Of a stretch of DNA of 49,793 nucleotides, positions 25,402 through 33,650 are shown piece by piece; position 1 is the stretch's first letter, and every line of letters starts with the position of its first letter. Below the pieces are notes generated by a model. That model was not told the origin of the DNA, did not search any database, and was given only the letters and a program-made list of their open reading frames with translations. The translations under genes were made by a program, and so were the position numbers. Source of the stretch: Deinococcales bacterium (GTDB lineage Bacteria; Deinococcota; Deinococci; Deinococcales; JAAFIG01); NCBI GenBank assembly GCA_025352125.1, contig JANXTZ010000069.1, positions 1-49,793 on the forward strand, read 5' to 3'.

Positions 25402-27431
25402 ATCAGTTTCTCGAGTTCTTCGGGTGTGTTCACAGGCATCAGGCAAGCCAGATTTTCACAAACGTAAGCCGTTGCTTTACCCTCAATCATCTCGCGTTGC
25501 GCCAGCACGGGAAGGTAGCCCTCCCGCGCTGGCGCGGCGACAACCGCAACGTGCGGCAAGAATCTCGAGTCCAGGACTCTCAGCAAAGCGTTGGTGTCTT
25601 CGTGCTCGAGGTTGCCGATGATGGCGACTTCACGCATCGGGCTGGCGTGCGCCTCCAGGGCTTGCAGCAAGCTGCCAAAACCGGTGGGTTGGCGGTGCAT
25701 CACTTCCAGCATGTGTTTGATCGGCTCGAGCGCCAGTGGTTCCCATTCAAATTTGCCCGTCAGGCGTGAAAGTTCGATCAAGAGCATTGCCATTGCGCCG
25801 TTGCCGCTCGGCATGGCGCTGTCGAAATAACCTTTCGGTCGGACAATCAGTTTCTCGCCGTCTTTGGGCGTGTCATAAAAGCCGCCGTCTGGGTCTGAAA
25901 ACAACCCAATGGCAATGTGGGTCAGTTCAAGCGCAAACTCGAGGTGCTCGCGTTTGAAGGTCGTGCGGTACAACTCGAGCAGTCCGAGGGCGTAAAAGGC
26001 GTAATCCTCGAGCATCCCATCAATTTTGGAGATTCCATTTTTGAACGTGTGAAGCAATCGTCCGTTTTTGAAGAGATGATTTTTGACGAACTGAACGTTG
26101 TCTTCCGCCATTTTCAGGTTTCTTTTGCCACCCATCACCCGAGCCGCTAGGGCGAAAGCTTTAAGCATCAAACCATTCCAGGAGGTCAGAATTTTATCGT
26201 CCAGATTTGGTTTAACGCGTTTTTCGCGCATCACAAAAAGCTTTATCGTGCTGGCTTCGATAGCGGCTTGGACATCTTCAAGCTCGAGTTCGAGTTGATC
26301 GGCAATTTGCGGGTCACTTAAAGCTCGAGTCAGCACGTTGCTGTGCTCCCAGTTGCCGTGTTCGGTCACGCCGAAAGCCAGTTCAAACACCCTCGAGTCA
26401 GCGCCGAGAATGCTGCGAATCTCGAGCAGACTCCAGACAAAGAATTTCCCTTCCACGCCCTCGGAATCGGCATCTTGGGCGCTGTAAAAACCGCCGCTCG
26501 AGTCGGTCATTTCACGGCGCACATAGGTCAGGATTTGATGCACAACCATGTAATACTCGAAATCTTGGGTGATTTGATAGGCATGAAGGTATGCCACAAT
26601 CAATTGTGCATTGTCGTAGAGCATCTTTTCAAAATGCGGCACCAGCCAGCGTTCGTCGGTGCTGTACCGTGCGAAACCACCGCCAATATGGTCGTACATT
26701 CCGCCCTTTGCCATGCCGTTTAAGGTGACCCTCAGCATCTCGAGGGCGTTTGGGTCTTTGGTGCGGTGATGGTACCGCGCCAGAAACTCGAGCGTGCCAG
26801 GATTTGGAAATTTGGGTGCGCCACCAAAACCGCCGTATTTTGGGTCAAAGTTTGCTCGCATGGTTTCAAAGGCTTGCTCGAGCACGGTCGTGTCGATGTC
26901 AATTGCAGGTTTGATGCGCTCGAGACTTTGCATGTGGCTGGTCAGGTCGTTGGCATTGGCTAAAATGTCGTTGCGACGGTTTTTCCAGGTGTCAGACAGG
27001 CTTTGCAAGACCCTGGGAAAACCTGGACGACCGTAACGGTCCTCGGGCGGAAAGTAAGTACCGCCGTAAAAAGGTTTGCCATCCCAGGTCATGAACACGG
27101 TCATGGGCCAGCCGCCCTGTCCCGTCATGATCTGCACGGCGTTCATGTAGACGCTGTCTACGTCTGGGCGCTCTTCGCGGTCAACCTTGATGCAGACAAA
27201 ATGCTGGTTCATGAGCGCCGCGATGCTCAAATTTTCAAAACTTTCGCGTTCCATGACGTGACACCAGTGACAGGCGCTGTAACCGACAGACAGCAAGATT
27301 GGCACGTCTCGGGTCCTGGCACGCTCAAATGCCGCCTCTCCCCAGGGCAACCAGTGAACTGGATTGTGGGCGTGCTGCAACAAATACGGGCTGGTTTCAT
27401 GAATCAGGGCATTGGCGGGATGGTCGCTCAC
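25389..27431 (-). CDS. Thioredoxin-domain protein, YyaL/spermatogenesis-associated-20 family
   Basis: 680-residue protein with an N-terminal DUF255 thioredoxin-like domain and a C-terminal alpha-toroid resembling N-acylglucosamine epimerases. The opening [21 protein letters not shown], the redox-like [18 protein letters not shown] (CxxC) and the [11 protein letters not shown] and [11 protein letters not shown] segments are diagnostic. Later parts include [17 protein letters not shown] and [13 protein letters not shown]. Length matches the family. Function is unsettled; it is widespread and conserved. Start ATG 27431. Confidence 0.93.
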   Translation of the reverse strand: MSDHPANALIHETSPYLLQHAHNPVHWLPWGEAAFERARTRDVPILLSVGYSACHWCHVMERESFENLSIAALMNQHFVCIKVDREERPDVDSVYMNAVQIMTGQGGWPMTVFMTWDGKPFYGGTYFPPEDRYGRPGFPRVLQSLSDTWKNRRNDILANANDLTSHMQSLERIKPAIDIDTTVLEQAFETMRANFDPKYGGFGGAPKFPNPGTLEFLARYHHRTKDPNALEMLRVTLNGMAKGGMYDHIGGGFARYSTDERWLVPHFEKMLYDNAQLIVAYLHAYQITQDFEYYMVVHQILTYVRREMTDSSGGFYSAQDADSEGVEGKFFVWSLLEIRSILGADSRVFELAFGVTEHGNWEHSNVLTRALSDPQIADQLELELEDVQAAIEASTIKLFVMREKRVKPNLDDKILTSWNGLMLKAFALAARVMGGKRNLKMAEDNVQFVKNHLFKNGRLLHTFKNGISKIDGMLEDYAFYALGLLELYRTTFKREHLEFALELTHIAIGLFSDPDGGFYDTPKDGEKLIVRPKGYFDSAMPSGNGAMAMLLIELSRLTGKFEWEPLALEPIKHMLEVMHRQPTGFGSLLQALEAHASPMREVAIIGNLEHEDTNALLRVLDSRFLPHVAVVAAPAREGYLPVLAQREMIEGKATAYVCENLACLMPVNTPEELEKLIQVS

Positions 27432-27498
27432 CGTTAAAGGCTACCCGTTTTTGCCCATGTAATTTGTGCACTGGCTTGCTCGGGTTTTGAGGAGGGTA

Positions 27499-28152
27499 AT
27501 GACTTTTGTCCGCACAGCCTCACCAGACTCTAAATTTATTGCTAGAATGAAATCAATGTTACCTCTCGAGCGTTTTCACCATGTGGTCAGCACTCTTCTG
27601 GTATCAAATGACGCTGCGTTTAACCGTCAGGCGTTGCTCGCCACGCTTGATATCCAAGCCATGACCGTGGCGTGTAAAGCGCTGGCAAGTTTATTGCCGA
27701 CAAGTGAAAATTTGCTGCTCTTGGGCATCAACGAGCCGGTGCTGTGCCTCACCATCGCCAATGCGCTCAAATGTCCTTTTGTCATGGTGGGCGATCTGGA
27801 TTTGATCAGTTTTGACGACGGCGAAATTCCAGAATTTGCGGCTCGAGACGATTTGTTGCAACTTGCATTTCACGAGCGGACCTTGGCGGTGGCAAAAACC
27901 GCGATTCCAAAGGGTTCAAATGTCATTGTCTTCGACGAATTCCTCGAGCATGGCACGGAATCTCTGGCGTTGGTGCATCTGGCGGCAAAGGCTGGGGCGA
28001 AGGTTTTGACGGTGGCTTCGCTGACCGAAAAAACCCATTTGGGAGCGCGTTCCAGGTTGCAAGTTCAGAATGTTGGCGTGATCTCCCTGGTGCAAATCGC
28101 CAAATCTGGCGATCAGTTGATTCTCGAGCAGCGTTCCAACGAGCATTTCTAA
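27499..28152 (+). CDS. Phosphoribosyltransferase-like protein, active site degenerate
   Basis: 217 residues. The central segment SNVIVFDEFLEHGTESLALVHLA aligns with the PRPP-binding loop of type I phosphoribosyltransferases (normally VDDvxxTGGT), and it is followed by GAKVLTVASLTEKTHLGA as in the next strand. The acidic pair is partly kept (DE) but TGGT is replaced by HGTES. ATG 27499 follows GGAGG. The remainder (LLLLGINEPVLCLTIANAL, PFVMVGDLDLISFDDG) fits the Rossmann-like core. Probably a binding or regulatory protein; enzyme activity is uncertain. Confidence 0.6.
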   Translation: MTFVRTASPDSKFIARMKSMLPLERFHHVVSTLLVSNDAAFNRQALLATLDIQAMTVACKALASLLPTSENLLLLGINEPVLCLTIANALKCPFVMVGDLDLISFDDGEIPEFAARDDLLQLAFHERTLAVAKTAIPKGSNVIVFDEFLEHGTESLALVHLAAKAGAKVLTVASLTEKTHLGARSRLQVQNVGVISLVQIAKSGDQLILEQRSNEHF

Positions 28153-28266
28153 CCATTTTCTCTAGCGTGCCAAGTTTGAACAAGGTTTTTCCCAGAAGGC
28201 GTTACTCTGGGGTTAAAGTATGGCTTGGACTCAAGATTTTATGAATTGCTTTGGGAAGTGTATTTG

Positions 28267-28279
28267 CGTTAGTCTAACG
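28267..28279. repeat. 13-bp palindrome in upstream region of the 28356 gene
   Basis: CGTTAG (28267-28272), a central T, and CTAACG (28274-28279) form a perfect palindrome about 77 bp ahead of the next start codon. A weaker hairpin, CCCAGA/TCTGGG at 28191-28211, follows the preceding gene but has no T run. The former could be an operator; no third copy was noticed. Confidence 0.5.
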
Positions 28280-28355
28280 TCTGAAGATTACTTTTTGAGT
28301 TGCAAGTTTTTTGATTCATTTCTCGAGTTAGGGTTTTTGGTGAGGTGTGTGAACG

Positions 28356-29375
28356 ATGGCAAATGAACAAAAAACATTCGAGATCAGCAAGGGGGCATTG
28401 CTCTTGCCGCCGTTGCCAATTGATGCGCCGATCTTCAAAGGTCTGTCCAGCGCCCTGATTCGCTGGGACATGCTCGAGTCCGACATCTCCTCAAGGGCAA
28501 ATTTCAGCGGTTTTGCGCTGGTCGAATCACCGCTCTTGACGGCGCGAGCCTACTTTCTGGACTCGAAATTTGTCGGCGCTTTTGCTTTCACGGAGGGCAA
28601 GCAAGCCAAAGCGCTCACCCGTGAAACCCTGATCTCGAGCTACAGCACCCGCGACACCAGCATCAGTTTGTTCACCCTAGACCGTTACATCGTCGCCATG
28701 CTCTCCAATGCCAGCACCTGGATTCTCGAGCTGGAACGCACCGTGCCTCAGGCTTCTTTTAACGCCCTGTTTTCGCAGTTGGGGGCGCAGCGCCACACGG
28801 GGCAACTGGTGGTGCTCGATTTTGATTGGCGCGGCATCATCACCATGATGGAGGGGCAACCGATTTTGACCAGTTACGAATCTGGCACGGTCACATTGTA
28901 TCAACACGAGGCGCTGACCAGAATTGCCATTGAAGCCGAGGACGCGGGCGTGCAACTGGGGGTTTACGGTAAAGGCGAGTTCGCGCTGCTCGATCAGAAC
29001 GCCATTCTGAGCGAGGGCAGTTTTGAAGAGGTCGTGCAGACCTGGGCAGAAATTCTGGCATTCTGCGAGACTCGCACCGACGCGGCTCGAGGGAAACTGA
29101 CTTTTGACACCCACTGGCGAGCCGCCAGCCTCTCACTGGTCGAACGATATCCAGAACTTGATCCATTTTTAGATGAGGTCAAATTCTCTGGCAGCAGGTT
29201 ACTGATGAAACGTCCCAGTCCAAGCGCATTTGAAGCCCTGATCGCCGCGTATTTGGAGACCATGAAACGTCTGGGCGTCAATCCTGGCGCGTTGTACCCA
29301 CTTTTAATGCAAATTCGTGACAAGCACCTCAAAATTTGGCGTGCTGCGGGTCTTGAGGTGATCTGCCCATTTTGA
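28356..29375 (+). CDS. Conserved-looking protein of unknown function, first of a signalling-like gene group
   Basis: 339 residues, no signal peptide or TM segment. Two stretches, FSGFALVESPLLTARAYFLD and HTGQLVVLDFDWRGIITMME, have the G-x-hydrophobic strand pattern seen in DUF4388-type domains, suggesting two related beta-rich units; this is weak inference. The C-terminal 100 residues are helical (FEALIAAYLETMKRLGVNPG). GAGGTG lies about ten bases before ATG. The next gene is a recognisable DUF4388 protein, then a HAMP protein, all on one strand. Confidence 0.7.
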   Translation: MANEQKTFEISKGALLLPPLPIDAPIFKGLSSALIRWDMLESDISSRANFSGFALVESPLLTARAYFLDSKFVGAFAFTEGKQAKALTRETLISSYSTRDTSISLFTLDRYIVAMLSNASTWILELERTVPQASFNALFSQLGAQRHTGQLVVLDFDWRGIITMMEGQPILTSYESGTVTLYQHEALTRIAIEAEDAGVQLGVYGKGEFALLDQNAILSEGSFEEVVQTWAEILAFCETRTDAARGKLTFDTHWRAASLSLVERYPELDPFLDEVKFSGSRLLMKRPSPSAFEALIAAYLETMKRLGVNPGALYPLLMQIRDKHLKIWRAAGLEVICPF

Positions 29376-29466
29376 ATATTGATACCATCCACAATGCACT
29401 TGTGACCCTTCAGGCTCGAGCCTTATCTTTTGTGACAAGCAGCCCGTTATCTTGCTGGGAGTTTGC

Positions 29467-30288
29467 ATGAACGGTCTTCAGGGATCGCTTGAAAAAGAGC
29501 AGTTGTTCAGCTTGCTCTCCTACCTAAAATTGACCACCTCCACAGGTCGGCTCGAGGTGATTTACGGCTCCGAAACCGCTTCGATTTACATTCACAATGG
29601 TGAGGTGGTTCATGCCGAATCGGGCGTCTTGCAGGGCGAGTATGCAGTCAAACGCATTTCTGGCTGGGCTGGGGGTCGATTTCAATTTCATGCCGGTGAA
29701 ATCAGTCCAAAATCGAGCATCAGCGACACACTCGAGGGGCTGGCGTTGGCGGTGGCGGTGGCGATTGACGAGAAACGCTCAAACGATGACTTTGGTATCG
29801 ACCTGGACCGTGTGGTGCGCCTGGCATCCAACAATATGGGCGAGGTGACCTTGAGCGGTGACGATTTGATGTTGCTACCAAAACTCGGTGGAACGATTTC
29901 ACTGCGCCAGGTAGGGCAAGAACTTGGTTGGGCGGAGGCTCGATTGCGGTCTGTGGTGGCTTCACTCGATGCACGGCAAATGCTCGAGGCGGTGAATGTC
30001 AATCAGCAGCGTCGCAATGCAACCAATTCAGGGACCGCCCCAAGCACGCCCACCATTGACCCGCGTTTCACCGCCGATTTGCGACAAAGCTATTCCAAAA
30101 GCGTCGGACCCGCCGCCGAATATATTTTTGATGATGTCTGCAACGATCTCAAAATCAATCCTGCCAGTTTACCCGCCGCACAATTTTCTGATTTTCTTCG
30201 CGCCCTTGCGGGTGCAGTGGACGACAACACCGCTCGAAACCGTTTTGTTCAAGCCCTGACCGAACTTCGTGCCAAGTACCGTATTTAA
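29467..30288 (+). CDS. DUF4388-domain protein
   Basis: 273 residues. The N-terminal 100 match the DUF4388/PatA-like N-terminal domain pattern: GSLEKEQLFSLLSYLKLTTS, then GRLEVIYG, ASIYIHNGEVVHAESG and GEYAVKRISGWAGGRFQFH. Such domains are found in bacterial signalling proteins near GTPase/roadblock or chemotaxis-like genes. A middle winged-helix-like part (LRQVGQELGWAEARLRSVVA) and a C-terminal helical region follow. ATG 29467 with GGGAG. It ends 37 bp before the HAMP gene. Confidence 0.8.
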   Translation: MNGLQGSLEKEQLFSLLSYLKLTTSTGRLEVIYGSETASIYIHNGEVVHAESGVLQGEYAVKRISGWAGGRFQFHAGEISPKSSISDTLEGLALAVAVAIDEKRSNDDFGIDLDRVVRLASNNMGEVTLSGDDLMLLPKLGGTISLRQVGQELGWAEARLRSVVASLDARQMLEAVNVNQQRRNATNSGTAPSTPTIDPRFTADLRQSYSKSVGPAAEYIFDDVCNDLKINPASLPAAQFSDFLRALAGAVDDNTARNRFVQALTELRAKYRI

Positions 30289-30325
30289 AAACCCCATTCA
30301 GTCCCGCTCGCGCTGGGAGGCAACC

Positions 30326-32026
30326 GTGGCAAATCCATACAGCATTCATCTGGTCGAACCCTTAAGTCCCGAGGTGGCACAACGTGTCGCCAATGAGACC
30401 GCCTCGCAGTTGGGTGGCACACCCGACAAACTCGCACAACTCCTGACCCGAAACTCAGGCTCGAGGATTGCCAGGGCTTCAAGCGCCGCCCAAGCGGATC
30501 GGGTCGCCGGTATTTTGCGCAAAGCTGGCGTCACGGTGCAGGTGGTCGATCCTGAAGCCAGCGAAACTCTCGTTTCTGGCACACCTCACCTCAAGCCTGC
30601 CGCAGTTGACGTGGGTCAAAGCCAAGCTGGCGCGAACAAGGCAGTTGTGCCCTCAGATCAGGTCAATGTCCAAACCAGTGTCGTGTCCGAAACACCGGTC
30701 AACCGATATGATATCAATGCCGGATCGAGCAGTTCCTCGAGCGGTGGTACGCCCATCGTGCCTGACGAAATTATTCCGGTCGATGAAGCGCCATACATCC
30801 CTCCGGTGGCGACCCAAAACCCACCTTCAATGACCGATCTTTTCCCAGTCATGAACTCTTCTATCGCGCCTCCGAATGATCCTTTTGCCGCAGACAGCCA
30901 GGATTTGTTCAATCCCGATCCAGTGTCGTTCAATCCGACACCCGCCAGCGACCCTTTCGGTGTGCCAGCCAATGATTCATACACTCAAAGTGCCAAAAAC
31001 CCATTTGCGCCAGCCAACGATCCGTTTGCCGCGCCCGCCAATGATCCTTTCGCCGAACCAGCCCGAACCGATCCGTTCGCCGCACCAAAAAGTGATCCTT
31101 TTGCCGCCTCGAGCGCCCAAGACCCTTTTGCACCAGCCGCAGGCGTGGTTGGTTCCAGCCCTGCGACACAACCCGCTTTTGATCCATTCGCGCAATCGCA
31201 AGCGCCTGCCGCCGTCAGTGAATTGCCAGCCCAAGCCCTGAAGGCACAAAATCGGGCGTTGCCGCGCTCGAGCATCAGCGCTCAAATGCTCCGAAGCCTG
31301 ATTGCCCCCATTTTATTGGTGGGCATTTTGACCGCCATTTACCTCAATTATCAAATTCCGATCACCATGCAGCGTTTCCTGACCGCTCGAGCCAACGCGG
31401 CGAGCAGCATTGTCAGTGCTCAACTGGTTAAAGTCATCCCAAACACCAACCAGGGAACGCTCAAGGCAGAACTGGATGACCTGGCAGCCCAGACGCGTTA
31501 TGCAGTACCTGGAGCCAAATTTCTGGCAATAGCAACGACTTTAAATAACAACAAAATCCTGTCCAATGCCGTCGATTCTGGGATCGATGTCAAAAAATTA
31601 TCAGCCACACTCGAGGCACAAGAGCAGACTCTACTCAATACAGGCGGTCTTGTTGAGGTTGATGGTTTGCAGTATGTGAGCTATGCCAAGCCGATCAACA
31701 ATGCCATCGGTCAAAAGCTGGGAACGGTCTACGCTGGCATTGATGCAAATATCATCAACGACGAAAAGATTCGTTTGTTCGTGCCATTGTTTATTGGTTT
31801 GTTATTGATCGTGATCGGCGCTTCGGTGCTGGCTGCGATTTTTGCGGGTCGTTTGGTGCGTCCGATCATTGCCGCCGCCGATCAAGCCAACCGCATCAGC
31901 CTCGGCGATCTTGATCAAACGGTAGACATTCAAAGCAACGACGAGATTGGCGATTTGCTCGGGTCGCTCGAGCGAATGCGGGTTTCACTCAAATCAGTGA
32001 TCGGACGACTTCGCCGTGACCGTTAA
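30326..32026 (+). CDS. Sensor-HAMP membrane protein with DPFA-repeat linker and no output domain
   Basis: 566 residues with GTG start after GGGAGG. Order: an N-terminal small domain (about 1-75; IARASSAAQADRVAGILRKAGVTVQVV, SPOR- or ferredoxin-fold-like by pattern), a low-complexity linker (about 180-300) with at least six copies of a D-P-F-A/G motif, TM1 (LIAPILLVGILTAIYLNY), a ~130-residue extracytoplasmic sensor, TM2 (LFIGLLLIVIGASVLAAIFA) and a HAMP domain (GRLVRPIIAAADQANRISLG to SLERMRVSLKSV). The protein stops immediately after HAMP; no kinase, cyclase or chemotaxis output is present. The stop lies in the overlap zone with the ammonium transporter gene. Confidence 0.85.
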   Translation: MANPYSIHLVEPLSPEVAQRVANETASQLGGTPDKLAQLLTRNSGSRIARASSAAQADRVAGILRKAGVTVQVVDPEASETLVSGTPHLKPAAVDVGQSQAGANKAVVPSDQVNVQTSVVSETPVNRYDINAGSSSSSSGGTPIVPDEIIPVDEAPYIPPVATQNPPSMTDLFPVMNSSIAPPNDPFAADSQDLFNPDPVSFNPTPASDPFGVPANDSYTQSAKNPFAPANDPFAAPANDPFAEPARTDPFAAPKSDPFAASSAQDPFAPAAGVVGSSPATQPAFDPFAQSQAPAAVSELPAQALKAQNRALPRSSISAQMLRSLIAPILLVGILTAIYLNYQIPITMQRFLTARANAASSIVSAQLVKVIPNTNQGTLKAELDDLAAQTRYAVPGAKFLAIATTLNNNKILSNAVDSGIDVKKLSATLEAQEQTLLNTGGLVEVDGLQYVSYAKPINNAIGQKLGTVYAGIDANIINDEKIRLFVPLFIGLLLIVIGASVLAAIFAGRLVRPIIAAADQANRISLGDLDQTVDIQSNDEIGDLLGSLERMRVSLKSVIGRLRRDR

Positions 32027-32033
32027 AGCCAAT

Positions 32034-33584
32034 ATGTTTATGCGCTTCGGCTCGAGCCTGGTGATGATCTTGCTGTTTGCTGGTATTGCCCTTGCCGACA
32101 CCACAGGCATGACCACCGGCGGGGTCAAGGACGTTCCGTCAGCACTTCCAGGCTTGCCCAGCATCAACGAAATTGGGCAGAGCATGGGGCAAACCCGAGT
32201 TACCCTCAATATCCTCTGGACCATGATCGCTGGGTTCATGGTCATGTTCATGCAGGCTGGTTTTAGTCTGGTCGAAATGGGTTTTGTGCGCAGCAAAAAT
32301 GCGGCGAACACTGCCTTGAGTGTGCTGTTGACTTACGGAATTGGCGTGATCGGTTTTTGGGGGATTGGTTTTGCCTTGCAGATGGGCGGCGCACAAGGTT
32401 TGTACCCACAAATTGGAGGCGCAGAAAACCTCAACCGTTTAATCGGACCCATTGTGGATGGTAAAGTTTGGGGCTTGTTGGGCGGTTCTGGCTTTGGGCT
32501 GGCAGGAAATGCTTACGATATCAGCACGTTCACACTTTTCTTCTTTCAAAGCGTCTTCCTGGCGGCGGCGCTCGCCATTCCAACGGGAGCTTTCGCCGAA
32601 CGCATCAAAACGAGTGCAATGGTCATTTACGCCATTTTTGCCAGTATCCTGATCTATCCGATCTTTGCCAACTGGGTTTGGGGCGGAGGTTGGCTCTCGA
32701 GCCTTGGCGTCAACGCTGGACTTGGACACGGTTACGTCGATTTTGCCGGTTCGGGCGTGGTGCACTTGACGGGCGGCGTGATGGCATTGATGGGCGCCCT
32801 GGTGCTCGGACCGCGAATTGGCAAATACGGACGCGATGGCAGCGTTCGCAGTTTCAGCGCCCACAACTTGCCGCTCGGCATCTTGGGTACATTTATTCTG
32901 GCATTTGGTTGGTTTGGCTTTAACGCCGGTTCGACCCTCGCCGCCACCGACGTGCGATTTGCTGTGGTTGCCGTGAGCGCCATGCTCTCGAGCACCGCCG
33001 GAATGCTAACTGCTCTGGCAATCACCTGGGCAAGCACTGGCAAGGTGGATGTCGGCGCAATCTGCAACGGAATGCTGGCAGGGCTTGCCGCGAACACCGC
33101 CTGCGGTGCGTTTATTGGTGCGCCCGCCTCGATGGTGGTTGGTGCATTGGCGGCAATGGCTTATGTTTACGGCGCTGGTTTTATTGAGCACCGTTTAAAA
33201 ATTGACGATCCTGTAGGTGCGATTGCGGTGCACGGTATCGGTGGAATTGTTGGCGTTTTGAGCGTCGGCATTTTTGCCGATGGCACTTACGGCAACGGAA
33301 TCAACGGTGTGACTGGCGGCATTACTGGAATTTTGTACGGTGGTTACAACCAGTTCCTGGCGCAACTGATTGGGATTGGTGCAAATCTTGTCTGGGTCGG
33401 CGTGACCAGTTACGCCCTGTTCCGTGTGATCGACGCGACCATTGGAATGCGCGTCAAGCCCGAAGCCGAGTTGCGTGGCTTGGACAACAGCGAACTGCTG
33501 GCAGCCGCCTATGAATCTGAGAAAGATTCAGGTGATTCACCACTGGCATTGCCCTGGACACAGGGCACGCAGGGCAGCAATTAG
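32034..33584 (+). CDS. amt: Ammonium transporter Amt
   Basis: 516-residue channel moving ammonium across the inner membrane. A cleavable signal-like segment (MILLFAGIALADTT) opens the protein. Family marks: FAGSGVVHLTGGVMALMGAL holds the signature and the first pore histidine, and GAIAVHGIGGIVGVLSVG the second; eleven hydrophobic segments are consistent. It is longer than the common 400-450 residues because of the N-terminal lead and loops. A GTG at 32016 overlapping the upstream stop is an alternative start. No GlnB gene is adjacent. A strong terminator follows. Confidence 0.93.
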   Translation: MFMRFGSSLVMILLFAGIALADTTGMTTGGVKDVPSALPGLPSINEIGQSMGQTRVTLNILWTMIAGFMVMFMQAGFSLVEMGFVRSKNAANTALSVLLTYGIGVIGFWGIGFALQMGGAQGLYPQIGGAENLNRLIGPIVDGKVWGLLGGSGFGLAGNAYDISTFTLFFFQSVFLAAALAIPTGAFAERIKTSAMVIYAIFASILIYPIFANWVWGGGWLSSLGVNAGLGHGYVDFAGSGVVHLTGGVMALMGALVLGPRIGKYGRDGSVRSFSAHNLPLGILGTFILAFGWFGFNAGSTLAATDVRFAVVAVSAMLSSTAGMLTALAITWASTGKVDVGAICNGMLAGLAANTACGAFIGAPASMVVGALAAMAYVYGAGFIEHRLKIDDPVGAIAVHGIGGIVGVLSVGIFADGTYGNGINGVTGGITGILYGGYNQFLAQLIGIGANLVWVGVTSYALFRVIDATIGMRVKPEAELRGLDNSELLAAAYESEKDSGDSPLALPWTQGTQGSN

Positions 33585-33599
33585 CCAATAGTCGATAGC

Positions 33600-33633
33600 A
33601 AGGGCGAGAAACTCGAGTTTCTCGCCCTTTTTT
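33600..33633 (+). terminator. Rho-independent terminator of amt (30-bp perfect palindrome)
   Basis: Arms AAGGGCGAGAAA (33600-33611) and TTTCTCGCCCTT (33618-33629) flank a central CTCGAG, making a 30-bp perfect palindrome, with the T run extending to 33633. The centre of the hairpin is the iterated hexamer itself. It separates amt from the convergent thrS gene. Confidence 0.92.
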
Positions 33634-33650
33634 GGTGCCCGATGGTTGGA

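Noticed and set aside
28191..28211. Terminator after the phosphoribosyltransferase-like gene
   Set aside because: Six-base stem with a nine-base loop and no T run on either strand.
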